From assembly GCF_029784135.1 (NCBI RefSeq), contig NC_073744.1, positions 105,171,266 to 105,235,265 of the forward strand: a DNA stretch of 64,000 nt. The letters run 5' to 3'. Positions 46,401 through 56,545 of the stretch are shown piece by piece (positions within the stretch are counted from its first letter, which is position 1; each line of letters begins with the position of its first letter). Origin of the DNA: Toxorhynchites rutilus septentrionalis. Lineage: Eukaryota > Arthropoda > Insecta > Diptera > Culicidae. The notes under the pieces are model-generated. The model was not told the DNA's origin. It ran no database searches and saw only the letters and a list, made by a program, of their open reading frames with translations. Made by a program: the position numbers and the translations under genes.

Positions 46401-47753
46401 ATAGAAAACATTCAATTAAACTCTTTCACATGAATATATTTTGAAAATTCCCAAAGGAACTGGCAGATTATTTTCCAGCAATGATTAGATCTTTACGGAA
46501 CTTTCTCGATGCTGAATGGCATCCAAACGGAAAGAGTTCTGCGCGTGTATGTGTCGATCCTTCGCCGTCCACCTCCTCCAGCACGTTAGGCAACGATGTT
46601 GTCTTGTCGATGTCCTCACGAAAAATGAATGTGTCTCACCACCAGAATATCGCTTAAGTATGCTTTTTGTGTGTGATTGAATCGAGAGAAGGTGTGGTTT
46701 ACGATGGCAATTTGGAAGGCAAACTAGAGGGGAATGAACTCTCTGAGCTCGGAACTTTCGGCGACTGAGCAATAATCGATTGCGGGCGCATACAATATTG
46801 GATACGGAAATATCCTACTGATGGGGAAGAATAATCTTCTGAAGCTATCCTGTTAATTGCGATTGATTGAAAAACCACAAAACCAAATGTATTTGATCAC
46901 AGTGTTACATGGAAAGAAAACATTCAAATAAACTCTTTAACATGAATATATTTTGAAAATTCCCAAAGGAACTGGCAGATTATTTTCAGTAACGATTAGA
47001 TATTTCCACATTTTCCTCGATACTGGAAGCCCATCAGTGGTTAATGCCAACTCGATAACCACCTGTTAATAGCACTTGATAGAAACATATTTGGTCACAG
47101 TGTTACATGGATAGAAAACATTCAATTAAACTCTTTCACATGAATATATTTTGAAAATTCCCAGAGGAACTGGCAGATTATTTTCAGTAACGATTAGTTA
47201 TTTCCACATTTTCCTCGATACTGGAAGCCCACCAGTGGTTAATGCCAACTCGATAACCACCTGTTAATTGCCGCGCGTGTATGTGTGTGTAGCGATGTCT
47301 TCCCAGGGAACCGTTTGTGGCATCACTCTCCTCCTGATAGATTCCCTTCTGGCCTAGGGTGCACAAACAGGCTCTTGGTGACACCGTTCATCCGCGCTTT
47401 CATGATAAATAAAGAGCTTCACCGCAACAGCGACAACATGCTCCAATCGCTGTTCAATTAGAACTGAGTGGATTTCCGAGCGCCGCTCGCTTATATACCG
47501 ATTGGTGATTTCAATAGCCTGTTTTGAAAGCAATTTTAAGACTATTGAAACAAGTTTTTGGATCAAAAAGTAACAAGTATATAACGCGTAGACATTTTAT
47601 CCTTCGAATGAAGTGTTTATCATACCATTTCGTTCAGTTGTTTAGGAGCTATTAACGCTCAAAATCTCGGTCTCCGGCGTAACGCTTTCGTTTTCGAAAC
47701 TTTGATTTTACACCCCGGTATAGAAATGAAAGACGTAGTCCTACGTCAAAAGC
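43499..47753 (-). mobile_element. E-family tandem-repeat element, copy E3 (4.25 kb)
   Basis: Minus orientation: it starts at 47753 with GCTTTTGACGTAGGACTACG, has a promoter at 47462-47497, and ends at 43499 with the reverse complement of AACAGGAAGTGGGTTATATC. It has ten short units and three long cassettes (core ends GATTGCGGGCGC at about 44371, 45278, 46781). Read from the promoter, the order is S2-L-S5-L-S2-L-S1, unlike E2. It lies in intron 1 of the hAT pseudogene, on the same strand. No convincing coding sequence. Confidence 0.88.
47462..47497 (-). promoter_or_regulatory. E3 core promoter: TATA box plus initiator
   Basis: TATATAAG (47497-47490 on the minus strand) and TCAGTT (47467-47462) have the same spacing as in E1 and E2. 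The surrounding about 250 bp, including the AATCCACTCAGTTCTAATTG start region and the leader, are nearly identical in all three copies. Confidence 0.76.
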
Positions 47754-48433
47754 ATATCTGATATCGAAACATGTTATGTAAAAAATCCTCAGCTTTCAAG
47801 AAAAAAAAATATAGCGCCCTCTAGTCCAAAGCCATGAAACCCTGAACTAACGACTACAATCAATAATTACAAAAATAAAATCTGTTTTTATTCTGCAAGT
47901 TCAATCTTTTTTAGTAAAAGGCTAGCTCATTGGCTTCAATTTGATATGTAGATCATCTAAATCAGTTCGGTGGTTCAAAAGTTATAAATTTAAAAAAAGG
48001 CATTTATGGAAAAGTGGAAAAAAATAATTTTTCGGACCACCATAATAAAAAAAAATAAAAAAAATACGGGTCTAATGTTCTGCAATAAAGAACAAAGTTA
48101 CCACTTTCGACGAAAATCTGAGAACCACTATATCGATTTGGCATGGAATGGCTGTATATTTGAATGGGTTCAATCTTACCAACCGCAAATGAATTTAGGA
48201 AAAAGGAAGTAGGGCAAAGAGAAAGAATGAAAGAGACTATTCGACTGCAATCAGAAAGAAGCAGCATCGATTCCCCTTGATAGCTGATTGCAACTAAATA
48301 AACAAATGAATCAACATCTCTGCTATCCTCGGTAATAGGTGTACATTAGGGTGGCAGCGAAAATGGTCATGTCAAATTTCAAAAACCGACCATGTACATT
48401 TTGTTTATTGGCCCAAAAAAATGACCTATGCAA

Positions 48434-48720
48434 AGTTTCAGCTCGATCGGATATGATTTAGGGGTGCCTCAACGCATTCAAAGTTTTGATTTTTTGGCCA
48501 CTCAGTCTCAAAAAGTCGATTTTCGGCCAAAAATTTTTTTTCGAGATGACACCAGATCTCGGCGTTTCATGCATTTTTAGTCATTTGGCATCGTAAATAA
48601 AATTTCGATTTCCCAGATTTCCTTTACTCCTCCCTTTGGAGATTTTCGAGGATCAAAAATGCAAAACTTTGAGCGCTTTGAGGCACCCCTAAATCATATC
48701 CGATCGAGCTGAAACTTTGC
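48434..48720. repeat. Palindromic MITE-like repeat
   Basis: GCAAAGTTTCAGCTCGATCG at 48434 is mirrored by CGATCGAGCTGAAACTTTGC ending at 48720, and the pairing continues through GATATGATTTAGGGGTGCCTC on the left and its complement on the right (about 45 bp). The arms are separated by about 190 bp. It lies in the large intron of the hAT pseudogene. Confidence 0.82.
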
Positions 48721-50294
48721 TATCTCAAAAACTTTCGCTAAACACTATGTAAATTATTTCCAATCGCGGAGTGGTCACCAATGGTTCAGATCGTCTCTAC
48801 TCGACAGTGTTCTTTCAAAGAACTTGTCTCCTAATATTTTTTTTTATTTGATTTTTTTTGATAATTTCTTCGATCATGCGTCATGGATCGCTTTTTTTCT
48901 TATTTTTTTTTTACATTTCTCGATGCACCAGGTACCACTTGTATCCTCAATAGCTTACACGTTTAAAGTCATAACGAAATACTTACCAAGAGTCCGAATT
49001 TTAACATCTCGGCCATTTCAAAACTGAACGTTTACGCCCAAAATGTGACGGCCATGACGGGAAGCTGAATCTATTTTCAATGACACCAGTTTTTCTCTTA
49101 CTTCATCGCGGATCTTCGCTTTGATGTGCTCAGAGCAAACGCGTAATAACGTGTGCCGTGTTTATTTTCATCCCCAATGCATCGCAAATAGGATCTATTA
49201 TCATTTTGAGGCCTTTCGATTCTATTTTGCTTATTGGCAAGTGTTCTACGCCCATCATCCTTATGACTGCCTCTACAATTATTTGGTGATCTAAGGCAAC
49301 ACCCACTTTTGCAATACGGCGCCTTTTATTTTGAACATTGTTAGATTCACCGTCGTTTCTGAACAAACCTCGAAAGCGCGCGAGCTCGGTATGCTCGCAT
49401 CGCAGGTGCCGAATGAAATTTCCACAATCCAAATATTGTGGCTTCTGTCTATAAGAACAACTGGAATTATCTTCAATATTGCAAACCATGAAGTCATTTT
49501 TAAGTTTCATACAGGTTTGCGCAATACTCTTGAATGACCTTTTTCTACAACCGGTACCATTTCCACCTTCACCGTTTTCGCTTCTAACACTTCCACTCAC
49601 AACACTTCCATCCGAACGATCCACTCCATCGTTGCTCCTACTCGCACCACTACCCCCAGCTTCACTCTCATCTGGCCATGCATTTGCACCCGCGAAACTT
49701 TCATCTACGCTAATTCCACCCACAACACTTCCTCTCGCATTTCTTTCAACAGATTCTCCCCTGTTTCTCACACTGCTCACTTGCTCTCCACATATGATAG
49801 TCGCGTCATCGACCAACAAATTTTTTTTCCATTTCGGAATATGCTGCAGAATTCACCAGAAACTGAAAACTATCTTCCGTTTCAAAGCCTACAACCTATA
49901 GTTTACGAATGAGAAAATGAATAAAATACTGGTGAATAAAGAACACACTTTTGTAAGCGAACGACGTTCCATAATATATACAAAGACACCCGACATCATC
50001 AGCACGAGGGAAAAAAATCATTCACGACAGTAGCAATGCATTTACGATTGCATTCCGAATCTACAAACAACATGACTAGTTAGCAACCAGGCCTGTCGCA
50101 GACGAATGAACAAAATACTCACATATAGAAATGCAGCCGTGTACAGCACACGACAGTAAATATAAATGTTGCACGACATTTTCACTGTGTGATTGTCGTT
50201 AATAGATTGATCTAACGACTGTTACGGGCCAATGATGGTGACAGTCGTCAGAATACAGTCGTGGTGTGGTACATTTGGTACCCCTGCTCTAGAC

Positions 50295-50450
50295 AGCTTA
50301 CTTCCCTATTAGCTCCTCACTGGTTTCCGTTTATGTAACAGAGCTGACAGCAATCAACTTCGCATTGGAGATGATTTTCAACAAGCCTACAAACCATTAT
50401 TTCACCTTTTCGGATAGTCTCAGCTCTATTGAATCTCTTCGGCCACTCAT
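50295..50450 (+). pseudogene. I-clade RNase H fragment, third family
   Basis: The plus-strand frame reads VSVYVTELTAINFALEMIFN and NHYFTFSDSLSSIESLRPLI, the AELAAI and TDSLSSVEAI blocks of RNase H as in families A and B, but more divergent. It abuts the hAT target duplication and ends abruptly. Confidence 0.7.
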
Positions 50451-51769
50451 CTTTTTTTATCACAAAGATGTCATTGTTGATCTTTGTAACTTTTCAACTA
50501 GATATTCCCATTTTGAATGTTCAGCATGTTTTTAGTTCAAGGTCAAAGAACAATGGAAGTATTAGTTAGAATAGCTTCATCAATACCGGAACGAACTCTG
50601 AAGTGTATTTGAAATTTTCAATTTTATGAGATTGTTGGTGTTATCTACAACAAAACAGAAAGGTAATTATAAGGAGAGGAAAATAATCAATGAAATTCTC
50701 ATTCACTAACCGACTCTAATATCCAAACCGTAATAAGCCGCTGGCATATCATGCTTCACTGGTGGTTTTTTTCGAAAATTACAGGCTACGTTTTATTGGT
50801 ATAGATTTATATCCCAAAATATCGTTAGGATGCAGGATTGTGTTCATCTCATTTTAGAGCGGTTTCCATCCATTGGTAGTATAGAAAAAGAAGTTGACTA
50901 GGTTGGAATAATATAAACGGCTTCAAAACTGTTAATTGGACAGTGTGTGCAAATTGTGCAGAATGAAGTGGACAAAGATTTCTCCCAACAAGTGTAAATT
51001 TGCGGGCATAATTTGTTGAACCGAATTTGTTTTTAGGTGAATCCAGGTATAATTTAATCCACCTTCTGTCAATTACGTTGACGCGAATTGCAGTTCCAAG
51101 CGATCACGCGTTGTGTGAAGACAGACGAAATCAATCAAAATTATGATAATTATAAGGTTTTGCGTTTATTTTTTTTTCATTTCGAGATTGGATTCCACAG
51201 CCCAGAAATTAAATTGAGACTGCCAAGGTAATTTAACTGTATAACTCCAACGTTCCGTATTGAATTTAGGTTTTAATTGAATCATAATTGGAAAATTTGC
51301 AAACTGGAAATATAATGCGCTTATAACTTTATTTTATAATAACAATGGCTGTAATAGCTTGCTAAAGATTGCATTGAAAAACATAAAATTTAATTCAACT
51401 CTGTTTCCACACTTTGACAGGATGATGTTCACTTGTTACCGACAAATGTTGACAAAATCTATTGGTTTCGACCGGAACTTTTTAGTTTTATTAAAATAAA
51501 TTAATGAGATAGACATAAATATTTTCAATGGGAAATTTCTTACCTATTCCAATTATAATATTATAATACAGCGTTTTTATTATTGAAGAATGTATTGGTA
51601 TAATCCTTCCTTTTAGCGTTTTAGCCTTTCAATGAAAAATAACCAGAGAATATTAGAGGCGAATGAACTGCAAAGTTTAAAGCCTCTTAAAAACAAAGAA
51701 ACAAACAAACCAGAGAATCAATTGTTAGATATTTTTATTTTATTTAACGTCTTTATATTTCAGAATAAA
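50451..51769. other. AT-rich spacer
   Basis: No gene recognised. An AGAGGCGAATGAACTGCAAA stretch at about 51655 resembles a SINE 3' end also seen at 39413. Confidence 0.4.
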
Positions 51770-52000
51770 TTAACCAACTAACCCCACACACGGGGTTCGT
51801 GCCATACAAATGAAACACGAATTTCTGAATTACAAATGAAACACAAATTTCTGAATTAATCAAGCAAATAAAACCAAATTTGGCATGTGGAGGTTTTAGG
51901 GTGCCATAAATGTTTTTACGGTGGAGGGACATTCCAGACCTCCCCCCCCCTCTTTTTAAGGGGAGCTGCCATACAAATGACACACAAATTTTTATATTAC
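51770..52000 (-). repeat. Fragment of the TATGGCAGC repeat family
   Basis: GCCATACAAATGAAACAC, TTAATCAAGCAAATAAAACC and GGAGGTTTTAGGGTG are reverse complements of motifs in the 142-bp tandem units at 17958-18330. A C9 run is at about 51943. Confidence 0.7.
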
Positions 52001-52066
52001 TAGAGAAAAAAACAACAAATCTCGCTCACTTAGTTGTCGGAATGGTACATAGAATGATACATTATA

Positions 52067-52723
52067 TTAGGCTGTCAAATGAAAAGTGGGTCACTTACGA
52101 CAACGTGAAGCGCAAACGGTCGTGGTCGAAGCCCGCTGAAGCGGCTTAGACGGTGGCCAAGCCCTCATTAACGGCATGGAAGGTTCTGCTGTGTGTTTGG
52201 TGGGATTGTCAAGGAATAATCTATTATGAGCTGCTTCCCTATGGCCAAACGCTTAATTTGGACCTGTACTGCCAACAACTGGACCGCTTGAAGGTAGCAC
52301 TCATGAAGAAGAGGCCATCTTTGATAAACAGAGGCCGCATTGTCTTCCATCGGGACAACGCCAGGCCACACACTTCTTTGGTGACGCGCCAGAAGCTCCG
52401 GGAGCTCGGATGGGAGATTCTTTTGCATCCGCCGTATAGTCCGGACCTTGCACCAAGTGACTACCACCTGTTTTTGTCCATGGCAAACGAGCTAGGTAGT
52501 CAGAAGTTAGCCACAAAAGAGGCCTGTGAAAATTGGCTATCCGAGTTTTTTGCCAATAAGTAAGCGAGCTTCTAAAACAGGGGTATTATGAAGTTGGCAT
52601 CTCGTTGGGAACAAGTCATCGAACAAAACGGCGCATATTTGACTTAAAACAGATGATTGTAACTAATTTTATGAACAAATGAAAATTAAAAAAAAATATC
52701 GCAGCACTTTTTTGACAGCCTAA
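52067..52723 (+). mobile_element. Mariner element with 5' half deleted
   Basis: Ends TTAGGCTGTCAAA (left) and, on the other strand, TTAGGCTGTCAAAAAAGTGC (right) are flanked by TA. The left terminal repeat joins directly to transposase codons EKWVTYDNVKRKRSW, so everything from the 5' UTR to just before the first catalytic aspartate is missing. A TAG replaces the codon after EAA at 52148-52150. The second and third catalytic blocks remain: VFHRDNARPHTS and PPYSPDLAPSDYHLF (DD34D type). The frame ends FFANK at 52563, with further decayed coding to about 52647. Confidence 0.92.
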
Positions 52724-52734
52724 TATAACAAGAA

Positions 52735-53560
52735 TGGACAGTCAAAATTTCCATTTAACAGATCAAGCACAAATTTTGTTTGAAGGTTAGCACGCCAAGA
52801 AGCTAGCAATTCCAACGCAATCAATCTGCAGCGGCTCGAGTAATCGGGGAGATGGTCTGGATCTGTCCAAGGGAGTTGTCGGAGAGCATATCGAATGAAA
52901 CTACGCTGCACTATCTCTATTCGTGTGATTTGGGTGCTGTGAAACGGAGACCACACGCAGGCAGCATACTCCAAAATGCTAAGTACTAAGAAGCAGTATA
53001 GCGATTTGATTGCGTAGACATCTCTGAAGTTATTGGTGCACCGACGAACAAATCCAAGGGCAGCAAACGCTTTAGCGGTGGTAACGCAGATATGCTCATT
53101 GAACCTCTGTTTGTTATCTGATGACTCCAAGGTCGCGAATGGAATCAACACACTCTAGTGTTTCAGGCCCGACTGAATAACGGAATCAATTCGAGACTGC
53201 CGGCGAATGAACGACGCTGTTTTACATGTTTTGATATTCTATTCCATTCCGTTATCCTGACACCACCGCCGTAGCTCCTCTACTTCAGCCTGAAGCACGC
53301 AACAGTCAAGATGAGATGTTATTGAAAAAAAAATAGAAATTTTCAGATCGTCGGCATAGAGAAGTTTTCCAGCATTCAGTCGAAACCTCAGGTCGTTTAT
53401 GAACAAAACGAAGATAAGCGGCCCAAGAACATTCCCCTACGGCACCCCTGATGTGATGGGAAAATATCGAGAGTGAGAGCCATTGATGTTTGCATACGCC
53501 CACTGTCCAGATAGTTTAGGAACGCAACCACTCACACATCCAATACGGAAAACCCAGGTG
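52735..53560 (-). pseudogene. Non-LTR reverse transcriptase fragment (Jockey-like)
   Basis: Minus-strand frames from 53560 to 52735 give NxxLGPLIFVLFINDL-like sequence, LLYADDLKIF (YADD catalytic motif, from bases near 53350-53370) and, in the open frame 53151-52720, NEHICVTTAKAFAALGFVRR, LYCFLVLSILEYAACVWSPF and IEIVQRSFIRYALRQLPWTD, the thumb and connector region of Jockey-type ORF2. Several frameshifts and stops separate the pieces. The end at 52735 adjoins the mariner right end at 52723. Confidence 0.8.
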
Positions 53561-53839
53561 ACTGAGCTTCGCTACTGCAAGCTGACACAATGATGATGCT
53601 AATTCTTGGTGAACAGATGGATCCTATAAGACTCAATTATGTCAACTGGTCAGACTTCTTGGTTGGTAAAAGGCTGGACTAAGCGTACCATCGGTACTAC
53701 GCGTACCTGCAGGCATAAATTAAACCCCATTCGTGGTCCTTAGCTTCCTGTCCAGTAACTCCTATCCCTACCTCTATTTGGTGCCGGGGTACGAGTAACC
53801 ATAGTGAAGATCGGTAAACCAACCCCGATGGGATCTTGG

Positions 53840-55180
53840 TCATATGCTGACAGGGAAGGGGGCCTATTCGAACGTCTGTTCACCATGGAGGTGCGGCTCA
53901 AAACAGCGTCTGATCCCCATGTCAAAGGCGGCTAATCACTGTCTTCGTGCTAGCGGGGACTCTAATAAGAGCTGTGCACGTCGGTCCTTCGGCAAGAAGT
54001 ATGGCCACGCGCAACCATACTGCAACGAGGGACTCGACATAACGTGGAACGAAACAGACGTTTGCGAAGGCAGCAAACACATCTCTTTCGGGAAAAACAA
54101 AGCGCCGCCTGGGAGAAAGAGGGTGAGGAAATGGATCTGCTTTATCGTTCTCGAGAATCGCGGAAGTGCTTCAAGAAACTAAACGCCTCGCACAAAGGCT
54201 TTGGAACAAGGAAGGAGGCATCTTGACGAACGAACGCGAGGTGATCGAAAGGTGGAGGAAGCACTACGATGAACACCTGAACAGCGCGTAGACAGGAGAC
54301 CAAGACGGCGTTGAGGAGGACTACACCGGTGCAGTGAACAACGATGACGTACCACCCCCGACGATGGGTGAAGTTAGGGAGGCCATCTATCAACTAAAGA
54401 ATCATAAAGCAGCTGGTAAGGATGGCCTCGTAGCGGAGCTCTTCAAGGGAGGCCGGAGAAAACTTGTAGAGTGTATGCTCCGGTTGATAATCAGGATCTG
54501 GGACAACAGCTACCGGAGGAGTGGAAGGATGGGGTAATCTGCCTCATATATAAAAAGGTGACAAACTGGATTGCGGTAACTATCGTGCCATCACAATCCT
54601 GAATGGTGCCATTCTGTCTCAGATTTTCTTCCGCCGTCTATCGCCAATAGTAAGTAGATTTGTGGGAAGTTATCAGGCTGGATTCATGCCCGGATGCACG
54701 ACGACGGACCAGATTTTTACAATGCGGCAGATTCTCCAAAAGTATCAGGTCCCTACGCACCACATCTTTGTTGACTTCAATGCCGCCAGCTATGGAGGAT
54801 CATGGACGAACTCGACTTTCCCCGGGATCTTGCTTCAACATACGGAGCACGATTTTTAACAAGTCTAGTCAGTTTATCTGCTTCGCCGACGACGTGGACA
54901 TAATCGGAAGAACACATGCGACGGTAGCCGACTTGTATACCCGACTGAAACACGAAGCAGGGCTGATTGGGCTTGGGATCAATGGGTCTAAGACTAAATA
55001 CATGCTAGCAGGAGAGACTGATCGCAACAGAGTTCTTCTTGGAAGTAGTGTTGTGATCGACGGCGACGAGCTCGTTGATAACTGACAACAACAACAACCA
55101 TGAAATTCGAAGACGCATAGTCAATGGAAGTTGTGCCTACTATGGGCTCCGCAAATCCTTAAGGTCCAACACTATCATAT
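53840..55180 (+). pseudogene. RTE-like non-LTR retrotransposon ORF2 fragments
   Basis: Pieces in three frames: a basic arginine-rich stretch (WEKEGEEMDLLYRSRESRK); PTMGEVREAIYQLKNHKAAG with KDGLVAELFKGG (RT motif 0/1); CNYRAITILN-like and YQAGFMPGCTTTDQIFTMRQ; HHIFVDFNAASYGG (motif A, normally FIDFKAAYD, altered); then a deletion to FICFADDVDIIGRTHATVAD (FADD catalytic motif), GLGINGSKTKYMLAG and the YYGLRK block. The domain order fits the RTE clade (for example mosquito JAM1). Frameshifts and the deleted motif B mean it is dead. Confidence 0.78.
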
Positions 55181-55182
55181 TA

Positions 55183-55390
55183 AAGGCAGCCATCTTGGGT
55201 TTGTATTTTTCATGAATAACTGTGTTCTACTAGTGAAGCCCTTTCATTTGATACCCATACTAACGGAGTTTTGACATAATATGTGGTCCGCCATTTGGTA
55301 GTGGCAGCCATCTTGGATTTGCATTTTTCATAAATAACCGTATTCTACTAGTCAAGCCCTTTCATTTAATACCCATTATTTCAACCCTTA
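55183..55390. repeat. Tandem pair of about 126-bp units
   Basis: GGCAGCCATCTTGGGTTTGT at 55186 recurs as GGCAGCCATCTTGGATTTGC at about 55310, each followed by TTTTTCATRAATAACYG, TTCTACTAGT and AGCCCTTTCATTTRATACCC. No coding. Confidence 0.8.
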
Positions 55391-55686
55391 TCGAATTCTT
55401 CAATTCACCGGATTCAATAGTGCTGACAATTCCTGGACGTCCCCGTGATTTGAATCTGTTATCATTCCAACTGTCCCCTCCAATGCGTTACGTGATACGG
55501 GAAACGATACGAGACTTAGGATAAACGAATAACACCAAATACGTAGCAGATAAAGAACACTTTATTCGCGGAGTACAACCATTTAATTTATACCAAACTA
55601 GATTTATTTCTACAATTGAGCCTTTGAGGATGATGATATCGAGTTAACTATGGCGAACTAAGAGAGTCATTCTTTTTTCTACTACT
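55391..55686. other. Spacer upstream of the candidate LTR
   Basis: No gene seen. AGATAAAGAACACTTTATTC at about 55549 resembles another LTR end but is unassigned. Confidence 0.35.
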
Positions 55687-56545
55687 GTTTCCGAAACGGT
55701 AACAAGATAAAAGACGGATTTCCGTAAACTTGAACAGACTCTTTATTATAGATTGAGTTGTTAAATTTTCCCTGTGGGTTGAACAACGTTTTTTTTTATA
55801 ATTATGTATAACTTTTACAATTTATAAGTTCAGTGACTCACGTTCAGTGTCTCCTCTGAATTCCGCTATGTCCAGAAAGCGGTTTACTAAGGTATCTTTT
55901 ATGGATCTATTGTTACCTCTAAAATTCTGTGATTCAGCTATATAATTTGTAACCTGTGATTTACGTTTAGTGAGATTTAGTTTAAGAATTCTTTTTAATT
56001 TAAGTTTTACCTAATATTCACCAAACCCCATTCGCTATCCAACTCTTGACGAGTAAAGTTCAGTGTCGGTATTGTGCGTTGCCACTTTTGCTATTGTGCT
56101 ATTGGTACGAGTGAATCGTGTACGAGTGAAGGTCATTGCTGTCCGCTTTCGACCTGACCTTTTGTTAAGTGGAACGAAGGAACAAAGGAAGCAGCGTTCT
56201 TGCAGCGAGCCGGATTGCGGCTGTTGAACTGATTCGGCATAACGGGATCGCCATCGCGTGACTGTCGCAAACGGGATTCATCATCACGTGGCTGCGTAAG
56301 CTATTCTTGCGCTATTGTGTTGTCTCCGTAGCGCGTAGCCTCTGTCTCTCCCTGATTAGGGCAGTAGAGCGCATTATTGGAACAACTTATATATTAAGGT
56401 ACACATATTTATTATTAATATTATTATTCAATACATTTGTTCATTGTTTGATATTATTATCATAATTTTTTTTTTTTGCAATTTTTTTTTAAGATTATTG
56501 TTAAAATCAATAATAATTTAGAAATAAGACAGAAATTTTTGTAAA

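Larger units (their letters stand above)
43024..48145. repeat. Long imperfect inverted repeat around E3
   Basis: At 43024 the plus strand reads AGCCAAACCGATATAGTGGT then TCTCAGATTTTCG; at 48145 the minus strand reads GCCAAATCGATATAGTGGTT then CTCAGATTTTCG. Similarity continues inward in patches, including GTAATTATTGATTGTA (about 43177 and 47865, inverted). E3 is thus bounded by diverged inverted arms of about 300-400 bp, which may be the true terminal repeats of a 5.1-kb E element or two insertions of the same repeat. Confidence 0.6.
40768..49819 (-). pseudogene. hAT transposase in four exons, degenerate
   Basis: Exon 1 (49819-48987) has an acidic Ser-rich N-terminus, a BED-like finger (NFIRHLRCEH), a KRRRIAK basic stretch and, after a frameshift near 49135, SLKIDSASRHGRHILGVNVQ with an in-frame stop at 49018-49020; the donor is GTAAGT. 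Exon 2 (42786-42264) continues AMLELNARQTAKVIMQKIEE, VTCDNGANMVAAV (catalytic Asp block) and CHVRCAVHTLQLAV; a frameshift near 42396 precedes SKTRWGGIYEM. Exon 3 (42191-41884) starts LSEYWNYIHDY. Exon 4 (41239-40768) holds the hAT C-terminal dimerisation domain, PELSEVALTIMTVPATQVSV followed by ERAFSALAL. Splice phases match at introns 1 and 2 but not at intron 3. Intron 1 is about 6.2 kb because it contains E3. No functional product is expected. Confidence 0.82.
34177..50286 (-). mobile_element. Large hAT element (about 16.1 kb with nested insertions)
   Basis: CTCTAGAC is present at 34169-34176 and 50287-50294. Just inside, the left end reads CAGGCGTCCCAAAAGTAC and the right end, on the other strand, CAGGGGTACCAAATGTAC: 18-bp terminal repeats with three mismatches in typical hAT style. 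The duplication has the NTCTAGAN pattern with central TA, known for hAT elements, particularly the Buster group. The broken transposase is on the minus strand (40768-49819). E2, E3, a TTAA MITE, a SINE and a palindromic repeat are inside it, so they probably inserted later or were carried along. Apart from 40 kb onward, the left part holds no hAT coding sequence. Confidence 0.8.

Noticed and set aside
49331..49901. Plus-strand frames with Pro/Ser/Leu-rich translation
   Set aside because: Antisense of the Ser/Gly-rich N-terminus of the hAT transposase.
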